Assembly: GCA_035295125.1 (NCBI GenBank)
Contig: DATGJP010000011.1
Span: forward strand, 1-64,000
Reading direction: 5' to 3'
Length of the DNA stretch: 64,000 nucleotides
From: JAICMB01 sp035295125
Lineage (GTDB): Bacteria; Acidobacteriota; Terriglobia; Bryobacterales; Bryobacteraceae
The notes below the pieces were generated by a model. The model ran no database searches. It was not told the origin of the DNA and was given only the letters and a program-made list of their open reading frames with translations. A program made the position numbers and the translations under genes. Of this stretch, positions 17,436 to 26,902 are shown piece after piece. Position 1 is the stretch's first letter. Every line of letters begins with the position of its first letter.

Positions 17436-19090
17436 TGTAGCGAAACGTAGATGGTGTTGGTGGTGGCGTCGGACGTCTGCACGTAAACAGGCTCCATGAT
17501 CCCGCTCTGAAGGCCTGAGGGTACCGTAAATGTAATCTGGTACCACCCCGCGTTGCCCGGCGTCAACACAGCTGATGTCGCCGTCACACAAGTGTTTGAG
17601 CTAAAGGGGGTCGCGAAGCCGAAACACACTTGCGGTAATGGGACGGATTGCAGTTGAGTTGGATCAGTAGAAGCCGCCGCACCTTCGGTTGCCGGTGGAT
17701 TTGTCTGACCAAATCCGATGCCATTCAAGATCAGGGTCTGTCCAGCGGCGACGGGGGTCATCGGGTCGCCGACGGTCTGGAGCGAAGTGGCATCCTGCAA
17801 TTGGCCGATGCGCGGCGCATCGGGAACAATGTTGATCGAAATCATGTTGCCCGGCTGCCCGTTTGTGATTGCCTGCAGGACTCCCTGCCCGACCCCGGCG
17901 CCATACGGAATCTGGATAACGGCATAATTGGCCGACGTATGCAGCACCGGCGCCGGCTGACCGTTTACCAGCACTTGAGTATCGTTAAGCTGGGTTGCGA
18001 TGGGGAAACCCTGCGCATCGGTGGGCGCACCGGCGGAAAGCTGGTCTCCGGTTATCGCAACAAGATCGCCCTGCGCCAGCGGCGTATCACCTGTCAGGAT
18101 GTTCACCGCGGAGCCGAAGAATATCGTCGGGGGCCCGGGCGGTTCTACCGTGAATTGTACGGGGATCGTGACGTTGGCATTCGCCGCATTTGAGTTGACC
18201 GTCACGCTGGATTTATACACACCCGGCGAGAGTCCCGAGGGATCGGCCGTGACTGTGACCTGGTTGCCGTTGATTTGTGCCGAAAGCCACGCATCTCCCG
18301 GTGTCGTTGTGCCATTGAGTGCAAGCGTGCCTTGCCCACCATTCCCAAAATAGATGTTCCCCGTTTGCGGCAGGCCGCCCTGCGCGACGAGGAACGCGAG
18401 CGATGTCGGAGATGCCTGCGCGATCGGCTGAGTCGTCACATGCATTAGCACCTGGATCGTCTTGTTGTCGTCAGGGAGCGCCGAGCCGCCCAGGGAAACC
18501 GTTCCGTTGTAATCGCCCTCTCCCATATCCGGAGTGGGCGTAACGGTCACTTGATAGGGAACGTTGAACTGAAAGCTTCCTAGCGCGGCAACGGTAATGG
18601 AGAGCCACGAGTCGCTTGCGCCGGCGAATCCCTGGGTGGCGGTATAGAAAGTCGGGCTCGTGGCGCTACCCCCGGGTTGCACAAAGAACTCGAGATTATC
18701 GGGTACGGATGTGCCTATGCTGATGGTTACGGTGATCGTTTGCGGCGAGTCGATCGCATTGGGATCGCTCACTGTGACGGTGCCCGTGTAGCTTCCATTG
18801 CCCAGGCTCGCGGTTTGCAAGCCGATCAGAATCGGCACGCAGGAGTCGCTGAAACTGCAGTTGTGCGGTTGCCCTAAAGTCGGCGCGATCCAAGGCACCG
18901 AGGCCGTCACAGTCAAGTTCAAAGTTCCATCGCCGATGTTGCCCGCGTCGACACTCTGAGTGGGCCCATCCTGCCCCGGGGTAACGATCGTAGGTCCTAC
19001 GGCGGTCTGCGTCAGCCTAAGCTGGGGAGCCGCGCGAAGACTAGCCGCAGTCCCGAGTACGACTACAAAGAGTCCGAAATGACGTTTCAT
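17432..19090 (-). CDS. Secreted protein with BACON-like repeats and Solibacter-type C-terminus
   Basis: A 552-residue exported protein. A signal peptide (HFGLFVVVLGTAASLRA) is followed by three beta-sandwich repeats of about 100 residues. Each carries a W[IL]S or WIAP motif and a L-G-x-G-x-Y-x-G-x-V-x-V strand (NGSYTGTVTVSDP, EGDYNGTVSLGGS, PGVYKSSVTVNS). This is the BACON-like pattern. The last 220 residues resemble the Solibacter C-terminal domain (GDQLSAG, QVLVNGQPAPVLHTSANYAV). It is likely a surface or adhesion protein with no catalytic motif. Its stop overlaps the AlaX gene. Confidence 0.8.
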   Translation of the reverse strand: MKRHFGLFVVVLGTAASLRAAPQLRLTQTAVGPTIVTPGQDGPTQSVDAGNIGDGTLNLTVTASVPWIAPTLGQPHNCSFSDSCVPILIGLQTASLGNGSYTGTVTVSDPNAIDSPQTITVTISIGTSVPDNLEFFVQPGGSATSPTFYTATQGFAGASDSWLSITVAALGSFQFNVPYQVTVTPTPDMGEGDYNGTVSLGGSALPDDNKTIQVLMHVTTQPIAQASPTSLAFLVAQGGLPQTGNIYFGNGGQGTLALNGTTTPGDAWLSAQINGNQVTVTADPSGLSPGVYKSSVTVNSNAANANVTIPVQFTVEPPGPPTIFFGSAVNILTGDTPLAQGDLVAITGDQLSAGAPTDAQGFPIATQLNDTQVLVNGQPAPVLHTSANYAVIQIPYGAGVGQGVLQAITNGQPGNMISINIVPDAPRIGQLQDATSLQTVGDPMTPVAAGQTLILNGIGFGQTNPPATEGAAASTDPTQLQSVPLPQVCFGFATPFSSNTCVTATSAVLTPGNAGWYQITFTVPSGLQSGIMEPVYVQTSDATTNTIYVSLQ

Positions 19091-19261
19091 CCTGATTTAA
19101 TCTGCTCCTCTGAAAGAGACACCTCTGGCGGACGCGGGGGCGATACAAGCCCTCTCGCAGTCCGCTTGCCAGGATTTTTGTTCGCTAACCCTATGGCGCT
19201 GCATGGGACGTCTCACCTGGCGGGACGATTTCGGCCACATCGATGTGGCGAGTTGAAACAC

Positions 19262-19579
19262 TCACAGGGGTAACATATCAAGAGCCGCCTGGAGTTCGTT
19301 TTGTGTTTTACGATCGCCGGAACGTGCGGTAACCTCAATTCCTCTTTCATACATGACGCGCGCTTCGTCCACCCGACCCAAACGTTCGAGCGCCTGGCCG
19401 CCGTGAAAGTACGCCGCAGCGTACTCCCCGTTGGTTTTCAACAGGGTTTCAAATTCGGAGACGGCTTCTTCGAGCTTACCTGAGTTGGTGTACTCCATGG
19501 CAAGACCGTAGCGAACGAACGTGTCTGTCGGGTTCTGCTCGACCAAGGTCTGCAGCATTTCGAGGCGGTTGGCTGACAT
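19262..19579 (-). CDS. Small TPR protein
   Basis: This encodes a 105-residue soluble protein made of about two and a half tetratricopeptide repeats. Examples are TFVRYGLAMEYTNSGKLEEA and AAAYFHGGQALERLGRVDEA, with the typical Gly-8/Ala-20 pattern. Such modules bind protein partners, and nothing shows which. It is divergent from the next gene with 24 bases between starts. It is upstream of the BACON-like gene on the same strand, separated by 171 bases in which I see no gene. Confidence 0.85.
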   Translation of the reverse strand: MSANRLEMLQTLVEQNPTDTFVRYGLAMEYTNSGKLEEAVSEFETLLKTNGEYAAAYFHGGQALERLGRVDEARVMYERGIEVTARSGDRKTQNELQAALDMLPL

Positions 19580-19603
19580 ATTCTACGTGTTACCATACGC
19601 GCG

Positions 19604-19996
19604 ATGCCGTGCCCGTACTTCTATCCAATTGCACGATTGGAGGAGGGATTCTGGGCCGTTCCACCCCGGCTTCCGTTGGGCGACGCGTACCATGGGGAGT
19701 GTCGCGCGGGTGACTCCGTGCACCAGCCGGACGAATCGACTGCCAGGACCGTCTGTAATACGGGATACGCACGTGGCCGGTGCGATCATTTCCCGGCATC
19801 CTCGGCCACGGACGCGGTGCGGTATAACCTGGCGTCGGACGCCGGAGGCATCCTGCGCATCCAGTACATTTTCGAGAGCCGCTGTTGGCCGCGGGATCAT
19901 GGCGTCATTGAGTATCCTGAACCCTCCCACCCTGATCCTGTTGTATGCCGCCAGGCGTCGGCATTTGCTGAAAGCTACCTTCGCCGCGTTCGATGA
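19604..19996 (+). CDS. Cysteine-rich hypothetical protein
   Basis: A 130-residue protein of no family I can name. It starts MPCPYFYPIARLEEGFWAVP and contains six cysteines spread along the chain (in PCPY, GECRAG, TVCNTG, GRCDHF, SRCWPR, VVCRQA). This suggests a metal or iron-sulfur ligand set. No signal peptide is present. The end overlaps the next gene as ATGA (19993-19996), so it is coupled to a thioesterase gene. Codon use is normal for the window. Confidence 0.72.
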   Translation: MPCPYFYPIARLEEGFWAVPPRLPLGDAYHGECRAGDSVHQPDESTARTVCNTGYARGRCDHFPASSATDAVRYNLASDAGGILRIQYIFESRCWPRDHGVIEYPEPSHPDPVVCRQASAFAESYLRRVR

Positions 19997-20508
19997 CCGT
20001 ACCACTTGAAACACAGTGGCCCACGGAAGGGCATCCCGTCCGCGAATCCGCTTCGGTTTACTCCGAGTTCGCTCTGCCGAACGATGCAAATACGCTGGGG
20101 AATGTTCTGGGCGGGAAAGTCATGCATCTGGTCGATCTCGCCGCGGCTTTGGCGGCGATCCGGCATGCGCGGTGCCTGGTGGTGACGGCGTCGATTGACT
20201 ATATGAATTTCCTTCACCCTGTGCATATCGGGGAGCTCATCGTCCTTCACGCCAGTGTGAATCGGGTTTTTCGCACATCCATGGAAGTTGGCGTCCGAGT
20301 TCAGGTCGAGAATCTTGCGACCGGAGAGATCCGGCACACATCGTCCGCGTACCTGACATTCGTCGCGATTGACAAGGCCGGAAACCGTGTGCCGATTCCC
20401 CAGGTTATTCCGGAAACGGAGGCAGAGAAGCGCCGTTATCTTGAAGCGGCGCGCCGGCGGGATTACCGGCTGGAGATGCGCCGCCACGCGCGGCACGACA
20501 AGCTTTAG
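19993..20508 (+). CDS. Acyl-CoA thioesterase (hotdog fold)
   Basis: A 171-residue hotdog-fold thioesterase of the YciA/BACH group. The motif NDANTLGNVLGGKVMHLVDLAA holds the catalytic Asn/Asp and the hot-dog helix. It is followed by VTASIDYMNFLHPVHIGELI and the CoA-side strand RHTSSAYLTFVAID. It hydrolyses acyl-CoA to free acid and CoA in the cytoplasm. A charged helical tail follows the domain. The start overlaps the upstream Cys-rich gene. Confidence 0.92.
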   Translation: MTVPLETQWPTEGHPVRESASVYSEFALPNDANTLGNVLGGKVMHLVDLAAALAAIRHARCLVVTASIDYMNFLHPVHIGELIVLHASVNRVFRTSMEVGVRVQVENLATGEIRHTSSAYLTFVAIDKAGNRVPIPQVIPETEAEKRRYLEAARRRDYRLEMRRHARHDKL

Positions 20509-20559
20509 CGTGGGTTCTTAGTGGTAACATGAAGCCACAACCGTAGTTGGGTGACGTGA

Positions 20560-20895
20560 ATGGCTGGAACAACTAGCGTCAAAATTGTTGTAATCTATCC
20601 GCGACCGACCGACGAAGCGCTCTTCGAGAAAGCGTACACCGAAGAGCACGTTCCCATGATCGAGGAGAAGCTCAAGGGAATTACACGCCTGGTCCTCACG
20701 AGGGTACTCAATTCGCCGCAAGGGAAAGTGGCGGCTTACCGCATGGCAGAGGTGCACTTCTCAACCATGGCGGACCTCCACAAAGCCCTCGAATCTGAAG
20801 GCGGCAAGGAACTCGTCGCGCACGGCGACAGGATTTCCACCGGCGGACCACCCCTGATGTTCATCTGCGAAGACGAAACCGTCGTTTACTGGTAG
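20560..20895 (+). CDS. EthD family protein
   Basis: A 111-residue single-domain protein of the dimeric alpha/beta-barrel EthD family. It shows VKIVVIYPRPTDEALFEKAY, the EEHVPMIEEKL helix, AAYRMAEVHFSTMADLHKAL, and a C-terminal strand. Members act as accessory proteins for ether degradation or as small oxygenase-like barrels; the substrate cannot be read here. It sits 51 bases after the thioesterase and converges with the APC permease gene. Confidence 0.85.
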   Translation: MAGTTSVKIVVIYPRPTDEALFEKAYTEEHVPMIEEKLKGITRLVLTRVLNSPQGKVAAYRMAEVHFSTMADLHKALESEGGKELVAHGDRISTGGPPLMFICEDETVVYW

Positions 20896-20907
20896 CGAAC
20901 CGCGGAT

Positions 20908-23133
20908 CTACTCGCGCTGCATATCACGCCCCAACTCGTCGAGAATCTTCTCTCGGGAGGGGCCGTCTGCCTTGAGATCGTGCTCCAACCTGCGCAACGC
21001 GATACCAACCACATCACGGTGATGCAGCCGGGAACCCACGGCCTGGCTCAGTTGCAGCCACATGTCATGCAAGCGATCAACATCCTCCGGCCATAAGCGG
21101 GGTGGATGCGGTCCCAGGTTGACGTACATCGATGGCCGGTCGGGCGAGATTACTTCGAGCGAAAACGGGTGTCGCGGCTCCGGAAGACCCTCCCACGCAA
21201 GGCCAATCTGCCGCGCGAGTTCCTCGGAGGTCATCTTCACAGACACACCTGTAACAAGTCGCGAGGCTTTGAGCTTCGCGGCGGTCTGCACCATGGCATC
21301 GAATGGATTTACCGCGGGAACCACCAGCAGTTCCACCGGCTTGCCCTGTTTCTCGGCGACCTCAACCACGTGACTGAACAGCTCCTTCTCGTAGTCGCTG
21401 AAAATCTGCTCATCCGAGAGCTCGTACTCACCCGCGCCGGTCGAAATCGTGCGCACCGTCATCACGACAATGTCGTGCCGCCGCAGGTTGGTTTTCTCAA
21501 GCACCTTCTTGAGGTGCTCCATATTGTGATAGTCCCGGACGGCAACCAGCACACACCCCGCCCGCGCGTGCAGGCCGCCGGCGTCGACCTGCGGCTGGTG
21601 CTCGAGGTTGAATTCTTCGAGCGGTTTCTTGTCCAGATGTTGCGCCGCGCGCTTCCGGGTATTGACGCGTTCCGAAATCGTGAAAACTGCAAACACGACC
21701 AATGTGAAGCCGACGCCGTAGATAGTGGCAATCTGCTTCGTGAATAGATTGGCGATCGCTACAAAGCCCAGAACGAGCGTTGTCAGGCCCAACCCAATCG
21801 GGATCTCCAACCTGCCGAATCGAAGATTGATCGGGAATTTATACTCCTGATCGTGCCGCTGATAGCGCAGCACCAGCACGCCCAGCGACTTGAGGAAGAA
21901 GCTCCAAACCACGCCGAAGGCATAAGCGTCGCCAAGCAAAATCACATCACCACGGCTCGCAATAATGGTTGCTACCTGCAATATCGTGATCGTATTGATG
22001 ATCCGGGAAGTCGTACCGAAATGGCGGTGCGGTTTGCGGAACCAATCCAGCAGGACGCCATCTTCGGCAACCCGGTTCAGCACACCGTTCGCGCCAATGA
22101 TCGAAGTATTCACCGCACCCGAAAGAATCAGCACGCCGACAATGACTACGAAAACGTGGAACACGAGACGCAACAGCTCGGGGCCGGCAAGATTCATGGC
22201 CAGGCCGCCGATCAGGTTGTCCGCATAACTCTTGCGCAGATTGTCGGGGATGATCATGCCTGCGAAAACTGTAATGACGCCGGTGCAGATAACCGCGTAC
22301 CAGCAGACAATGTTTGCCGTGACCTTTAGGTTCTTCAGCTTCGGGTAAGCGATCTCGCGGTAGACCTGCGCCAATGTTTCGAAACCGCTCATCGACAACA
22401 GCGCGTGACCGAAGGCGATCATTATGGCAATGGCTGGAATAGTGGGCCAAATCGTGCCTTTGAACCACCCAAGCGCCGTTGGGTCGAACTGGAGATTTCG
22501 CGCCAGGGGCGCGGGCGGCAAGGTGTACCGATGATTCAGGAAGATGGTCAGCGGACACCAGATCAGCAGGATCACGACCATGATGGTGGTGATCTGCATG
22601 ATGCGGAGCGCTTTGCCGCTGGATTCGTGAATGCCCTTGATGTTGCTCCACCAGAAGTAGATCGTGACAAAAACACCGAAGACAGCCGCGAAATAGTTAG
22701 GATTGACCGTGAAGGTCGAATGCAACATCTGGCTGATCTCGTTCAGCAACCGCCCGAGGTACTGGCCCGCGCTGACTACACTGATCGGCCCGGTAAGGAC
22801 GTAGTCGAAGACCAGCGATGAGACCGACAGCCGCGCGACGAACGGCCCCATGCTGTCCTTCACGACAATGTACACGCCGCCGCGCACGAACATGCCGCAG
22901 CTTTCCATGTACACGCTGCGGACGGCAAAGCTGAACAGCATGACTCCGAGAACAAACCAGGGGGCCGACTTGCCTACCGCCGTTTCGGCAATACCGCCGG
23001 CATAGAAGGCCGACGATGCGAGGTCGGACAGAACAATGGAGGCGCCACGCCAAAAACTGATGAAGGAGAGGGCAACAGTGGTCGCGACCACGACCTTCGT
23101 GGTCGGAAACGGCTTACTGGTGTCTGATGCCAT
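20908..23133 (-). CDS. APC superfamily permease with long cytoplasmic C-terminal domain
   Basis: A 741-residue protein. Residues 15-470 carry about twelve membrane helices of the amino acid-polyamine-organocation type, with FWRGASIVLSDLASSAFYAGG at helix 1 and FGHALLSMSGFETLAQVYREI at helix 6. The remaining 270 residues are soluble and alpha/beta (GCVLVAVRDYHNMEHLKKVL, VELLVVPAVNPFDAM). They look like universal-stress-protein-type nucleotide-binding folds, but that identification is tentative. The transported substrate is unknown. It starts 44 bases from the divergent CCA-enzyme gene. Confidence 0.82.
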   Translation of the reverse strand: MASDTSKPFPTTKVVVATTVALSFISFWRGASIVLSDLASSAFYAGGIAETAVGKSAPWFVLGVMLFSFAVRSVYMESCGMFVRGGVYIVVKDSMGPFVARLSVSSLVFDYVLTGPISVVSAGQYLGRLLNEISQMLHSTFTVNPNYFAAVFGVFVTIYFWWSNIKGIHESSGKALRIMQITTIMVVILLIWCPLTIFLNHRYTLPPAPLARNLQFDPTALGWFKGTIWPTIPAIAIMIAFGHALLSMSGFETLAQVYREIAYPKLKNLKVTANIVCWYAVICTGVITVFAGMIIPDNLRKSYADNLIGGLAMNLAGPELLRLVFHVFVVIVGVLILSGAVNTSIIGANGVLNRVAEDGVLLDWFRKPHRHFGTTSRIINTITILQVATIIASRGDVILLGDAYAFGVVWSFFLKSLGVLVLRYQRHDQEYKFPINLRFGRLEIPIGLGLTTLVLGFVAIANLFTKQIATIYGVGFTLVVFAVFTISERVNTRKRAAQHLDKKPLEEFNLEHQPQVDAGGLHARAGCVLVAVRDYHNMEHLKKVLEKTNLRRHDIVVMTVRTISTGAGEYELSDEQIFSDYEKELFSHVVEVAEKQGKPVELLVVPAVNPFDAMVQTAAKLKASRLVTGVSVKMTSEELARQIGLAWEGLPEPRHPFSLEVISPDRPSMYVNLGPHPPRLWPEDVDRLHDMWLQLSQAVGSRLHHRDVVGIALRRLEHDLKADGPSREKILDELGRDMQRE

Positions 23134-23177
23134 TCAAGCGAGTTGTAGTTCGCAACATTTATTCTACGATCAGGACG

Positions 23178-24503
23178 ATGCAGCGTACCAGTTCGACCCG
23201 CGAGCGTGCAACCCGAATTGCATCGGCTCTACGCTCACACGGTTTCGAAGCCTGGCTGGTTGGAGGCTGCGTGCGGGACCTTCTTTTAAACTTGGAGCCG
23301 AAAGACTATGATATTGCAACCGACGCCACGCCGGCGGAGATTGTCAGGATCTTTCCAGACGCGTTGCTGGTGGGTGTCCAGTTCGGGGTGGTGCTGGTAG
23401 ACGATGTCGAGGTTGCCACCTTCCGGAGCGACCAGGCCTACCGGGACGGCCGCCACCCCGAAGGCGTGGTGTACGAGAAGGACGCCCGGCAGGACGTTCT
23501 GCGGCGTGATTTCACGATTAATGCGCTGCTGCTCGATCCCTGGTTACCCCACCTTCAGCCTGTCGATTACGTAGGAGGCGTCGAGGATCTCCGCAGGGGC
23601 ATAATTCGTGCAATTGGTGATCCTCTGAAGCGCTTCGAGGAGGATCATCTGCGAATGCTGCGTGGGGTTCGGTTCGCCACGCGGTTCGGGTTCAAGATCG
23701 AGCCATCGACCATGGCCGCCATCCGGCAGTTGCGAGCGAAGATTGTCCGCGTTTCGCCGGAACGAATCCATGACGAGCTGGTGCGGATTCTCACGGAAGG
23801 CAATGCGCGGCGCGGGTTTGAGTTGCTCGATTCATCAGGTCTGCTGGAATACATTCTGCCGGAGGTTGCCGCGTTCAAAGGCGTACAGCAGCCGCCCGAA
23901 TTTCACCCCGAAGGCGACGTGTGGGTGCACACCCTGATGATGCTGGAGGGTCTGCCGCCAGATCCGTCTATCACGTTGGCGCTCGGCGTGCTATTGCATG
24001 ACGTCGGCAAACCCTCGACGTTCCGTATCGCCGAGCGCATTCGTTTTGACGGTCATGTAGAAGCCGGCGAAAGGATCGCTCTCGAAATTCTCAAGCGTTT
24101 GCGGTTTTCAAATGAGGAAACTGAACAGGTGATTGCGCTGATCGCCAATCATATGCGGTTCAAGGATGTAGGCCAGATGCGCGAAAGCACTGTCAAGCGT
24201 TTCCTGCGGCTGCCGAGGTTTGAGGAGCACTTGACGCTGCATCGCCTGGACTGCGCGGCGAGCCACGGCAACCTTGAAAATTACGAGTTTATGAAAACGC
24301 GTTTCGAGGCGTCGCCACCGGAGCAACTGCGTCCTCCGCGCCTGATTTCCGGGCAGGATCTGATCGCCGCAGGTTACCGCCCCGGTCCTCAATTCAGTTC
24401 CATGCTGGCGGCTATCGAGGACGCGCAATTGGAGGACCGGATCCACACACGCGGGGAGGCTCTCGAACTGGTGCAGTCGCTATTTGGATTGCCATGCGCA
24501 TAA
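23178..24503 (+). CDS. CCA-adding enzyme / poly(A) polymerase with HD domain
   Basis: A 441-residue class II nucleotidyltransferase. The head domain has the LVGGCVRDLLL turn, the metal-binding pair in DYDIATD, RRDFTINALLLDP and the LRMLRGVRFATRFGF neck. A C-terminal HD domain (LLHDVGKPST, near residue 275) follows, as in bacterial tRNA nucleotidyltransferases that also have phosphohydrolase activity. Whether it adds CCA or poly(A) is not decided here. ATG 23178 follows AGGA. An upstream in-frame ATG at 23127 would overlap the divergent permease start. The end overlaps the MBL gene by 10 bases. Confidence 0.9.
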   Translation: MQRTSSTRERATRIASALRSHGFEAWLVGGCVRDLLLNLEPKDYDIATDATPAEIVRIFPDALLVGVQFGVVLVDDVEVATFRSDQAYRDGRHPEGVVYEKDARQDVLRRDFTINALLLDPWLPHLQPVDYVGGVEDLRRGIIRAIGDPLKRFEEDHLRMLRGVRFATRFGFKIEPSTMAAIRQLRAKIVRVSPERIHDELVRILTEGNARRGFELLDSSGLLEYILPEVAAFKGVQQPPEFHPEGDVWVHTLMMLEGLPPDPSITLALGVLLHDVGKPSTFRIAERIRFDGHVEAGERIALEILKRLRFSNEETEQVIALIANHMRFKDVGQMRESTVKRFLRLPRFEEHLTLHRLDCAASHGNLENYEFMKTRFEASPPEQLRPPRLISGQDLIAAGYRPGPQFSSMLAAIEDAQLEDRIHTRGEALELVQSLFGLPCA

Positions 24504-25231
24504 TCCTGCTGGGAACGGGCGAGGCCTTTGATGAGAATTGGGCGAATACCTCGGCGCTGGTTCATGCGGAGTCGACGATTCTGCTGGACTGCGGTTATTC
24601 GATTCCGGCGGCAGTATGGGCGTACGGCGGGTCGGCTGACCTGCTCGACGCGATCTATATCACGCACGCTCATGCGGACCACTATTTCGGCGTGCCGCCT
24701 TTGCTGGTTCGTATGTATGAGGATAAGCGCACCCGGCCTTTGACGATCATTAGCCAGAAGGACGTGCTCGATCGCGTTTGGGCCCTGATGGAGCTGGCTT
24801 ATCCGGGCACCAGGGATCGTCTGCGGTTTCCCATGGAACGCGTCGAGGTCTCTGCGGACCGCGAATTGGAATGGCGCGAATTCCGCCTGCGGTTTGCGCC
24901 GAGCCGGCACTCGATTTCCAACCTGGCGATACGGATTGAGCATGGCGGCAAGGCGTTTTGTTACAGCGGTGATGGCATGTTTACCGACGCGGGGCGCGAG
25001 TTGTTTGCCAATGCTGATGTGCTTTTGCATGAGGCCTATTCGTTCGATGCTTCGCCGGCTCATGCCGACATTCCGCGTTTGATCGAGATGGCGGAGCAGT
25101 GCGGGGTGAAGCGGCTCGTACTGGCGCATATTCGGCGGGACCTGAGGAAGGATGAGGCGAGATTGGGGGCGCTTTCGTCCGGGACAGCTCTGCGGGTCGC
25201 GCGGCCGGGGGATGAGTTTGTTTTGGGATGA
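24494..25231 (+). CDS. MBL-fold metallo-hydrolase (RNase Z-like)
   Basis: A 245-residue metallo-beta-lactamase-fold hydrolase. The metal motif is complete as THAHADHYFG. Downstream metal ligands appear as PSRHSISN, YSGDGMF and the terminal LVLAHIRRD histidine. The N-terminal RIILLGTGEAF strand is RNase Z/ElaC-like, and the overlap with a tRNA nucleotidyltransferase gene fits a tRNA 3'-end processing role. However, the sequence is too short and divergent to call it RNase Z. Confidence 0.85.
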   Translation: MRIILLGTGEAFDENWANTSALVHAESTILLDCGYSIPAAVWAYGGSADLLDAIYITHAHADHYFGVPPLLVRMYEDKRTRPLTIISQKDVLDRVWALMELAYPGTRDRLRFPMERVEVSADRELEWREFRLRFAPSRHSISNLAIRIEHGGKAFCYSGDGMFTDAGRELFANADVLLHEAYSFDASPAHADIPRLIEMAEQCGVKRLVLAHIRRDLRKDEARLGALSSGTALRVARPGDEFVLG

Positions 25232-25350
25232 GAACGCGCGGGTACCGCCGCTTTTACGTGGGCCGTGAAGCCTTGGTTTTCATCCGTGCGGACCAACTGT
25301 CCATGGTCACAGGCTAACCGCTTGCATCACACGCGCTGTTCATGAAGGCT

Positions 25351-25971
25351 TTAGGCGCGGAAGCGGTAGAGTTGCGCCGGCTTGCGGCCGGTCTGCTGCC
25401 ATTCCTTGAGGGCTTTGACAATGCCCTTTTGCATGACCTTGCGGCGGAAATTTCTTTTGTCGAGGCTCTCTCCGAGAATGGCTTCGTGGACCACCTGAAG
25501 CTCACTTAGTGTGAACTTGGGCGAGAGAAGTTCGAAGCCCACATTCGTGTAATCGAGCTTGTTGCGGATTCTCTGATGGGCATATTCGACGATCTCGCGA
25601 TGATCGAAGGCGAGGGCCGGCAGGTCATCCAACGGAAACCAGGCCGCATCGGCGGCATCTGTTCCGGCGTGCAGGGCCTGGGTGTGCGGCACGAGTGCAT
25701 AGTAAGCCACAGTGACCACGCGACCGCGCGGATCGCGCTTCGGGTCGCCGAACGTGTATAGCTGTTCGAGGTAAACCTTCTCGACTCCGGTCTCCTCGCG
25801 TAACTCTCGAATCGCGCCCTCGTCGAGCGATTCCTCCTCCTGCACAAAGCCGCCGGGAAGCGCAAACCGATTCTCAAACGGTTTGGCGAGGCGCCGGATC
25901 AACAAGACATGGAGATGCCGGTCGCGAATCGTGAACAGAACGATGTCGACGGTCACGAGAAGCTTTGTCAT
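25351..25971 (-). CDS. Nudix hydrolase with C-terminal winged helix (NrtR-like)
   Basis: A 206-residue protein. Residues 5-130 are a Nudix fold with an intact Nudix box: a Gly, then Glu seven residues later in FVQEEESLDEGAI, ending in RELREETGV. The remaining 70 residues (NVGFELLSPKFTLSELQVVH, NFRRKVMQKGIVKAL) form the winged-helix segment seen in NrtR-type regulators of NAD metabolism. It may therefore be a sensor-repressor for ADP-ribose or NAD, an active pyrophosphatase, or both. ATG 25971 is chosen over a TTG two codons upstream. It is the last gene of the NAD-themed array and starts six bases after the kinase stop. Confidence 0.87.
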   Translation of the reverse strand: MTKLLVTVDIVLFTIRDRHLHVLLIRRLAKPFENRFALPGGFVQEEESLDEGAIRELREETGVEKVYLEQLYTFGDPKRDPRGRVVTVAYYALVPHTQALHAGTDAADAAWFPLDDLPALAFDHREIVEYAHQRIRNKLDYTNVGFELLSPKFTLSELQVVHEAILGESLDKRNFRRKVMQKGIVKALKEWQQTGRKPAQLYRFRA

Positions 25972-25977
25972 AAACAA

Positions 25978-26898
25978 TCAGGCGACGACAAGATTGGCCC
26001 TTTCGGGCGCGATCCCGATAGAGGCGATGGCGCCGGAGTTGAACTCCAGGCGGTCCGCCTCGACGCCATCCGAGAAGATTACGCCTCCGGACGGCATTTG
26101 CGATTCCAGCGCGAGCGGGTTGCCGGTGCTGACCATTCCCATGACGATACCGGCTTGTGAATGGCGGCTCACAAACGGCTCGCGGACGACAAACAGCAAC
26201 CGCTCCTCTTCCCAATCCAAGCGTATCGGCTTTACGGCAGACCCGCCAAGGAATGCCAGGATGCCGGATGTTTCGTTGAAGATGGACGAGAGCCATCCCG
26301 TGCTGCCGGCTCCCGTCGATATGATAATGCCGCTGGAGGAATGCTCCTCGGTACGCTGCCCGTAGCGGACACGATAACGCGCCGAGATGTGCGTTTGCGC
26401 GCCGATGAACAGGTCGTTGAACGCCAGCAGCCGTTGGCCGTCTTTCAACTTCGCCTCGGCGAGGGTAATTGCCCGCACACGGTTCCGGCCGGCGATCGTT
26501 CGTTCCAGGTGCGCACGCAGGTCCGGCGCCGTGAAGGGCAGGAGGATGCCGTCGAAACGTTCGGGATCGGGGTTCACGGCCAGGATCGGCTGCCCGCCGA
26601 CGTACTTGGCCGTGTTAGCGACTAATCCGTCCTGTCCCAGCGTCACCACGACATCGCTCTTTGCGAACACGTATGTGGGCACAAGCGCCCGATCCATCAC
26701 CTGGATCTTCAGCCCGATTTCCACGGACCGCCGAGCGCTTTCGAGCGACCGTTCGTAGGCGTCGTGCTCAGAGACATACGCGGAGAAATCGCCGCCGGCA
26801 TGTTCGATGTAGAACTTCGCCTGCGCCCGCGTATTGAAACGTTCGATCAGTTCTTCGAGGCGCGTTTTGCGAGTGACGAGAACAACCTTGTCGAACAC
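25978..26898 (-). CDS. Divergent NAD kinase-like protein
   Basis: A 306-residue protein with the NAD/diacylglycerol-kinase fold. The usual GGDGT motif reads LGQDGL here, keeping the aspartate but not the second Gly and Thr. The NE/D motif is present as AFNDLFIG, and the third motif as GAGSTGW. The C-terminal beta-sandwich (LVVREPFVSRH, GVIFSDGVEADR) matches the family. It should phosphorylate NAD(H) or bind it as a sensor. GTG at 26898 follows the SPFH stop by four bases. The longer frame to 27033 would overlap that gene. Confidence 0.82.
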   Translation of the reverse strand: MFDKVVLVTRKTRLEELIERFNTRAQAKFYIEHAGGDFSAYVSEHDAYERSLESARRSVEIGLKIQVMDRALVPTYVFAKSDVVVTLGQDGLVANTAKYVGGQPILAVNPDPERFDGILLPFTAPDLRAHLERTIAGRNRVRAITLAEAKLKDGQRLLAFNDLFIGAQTHISARYRVRYGQRTEEHSSSGIIISTGAGSTGWLSSIFNETSGILAFLGGSAVKPIRLDWEEERLLFVVREPFVSRHSQAGIVMGMVSTGNPLALESQMPSGGVIFSDGVEADRLEFNSGAIASIGIAPERANLVVA

Positions 26899-26902
26899 GG
26901 CG

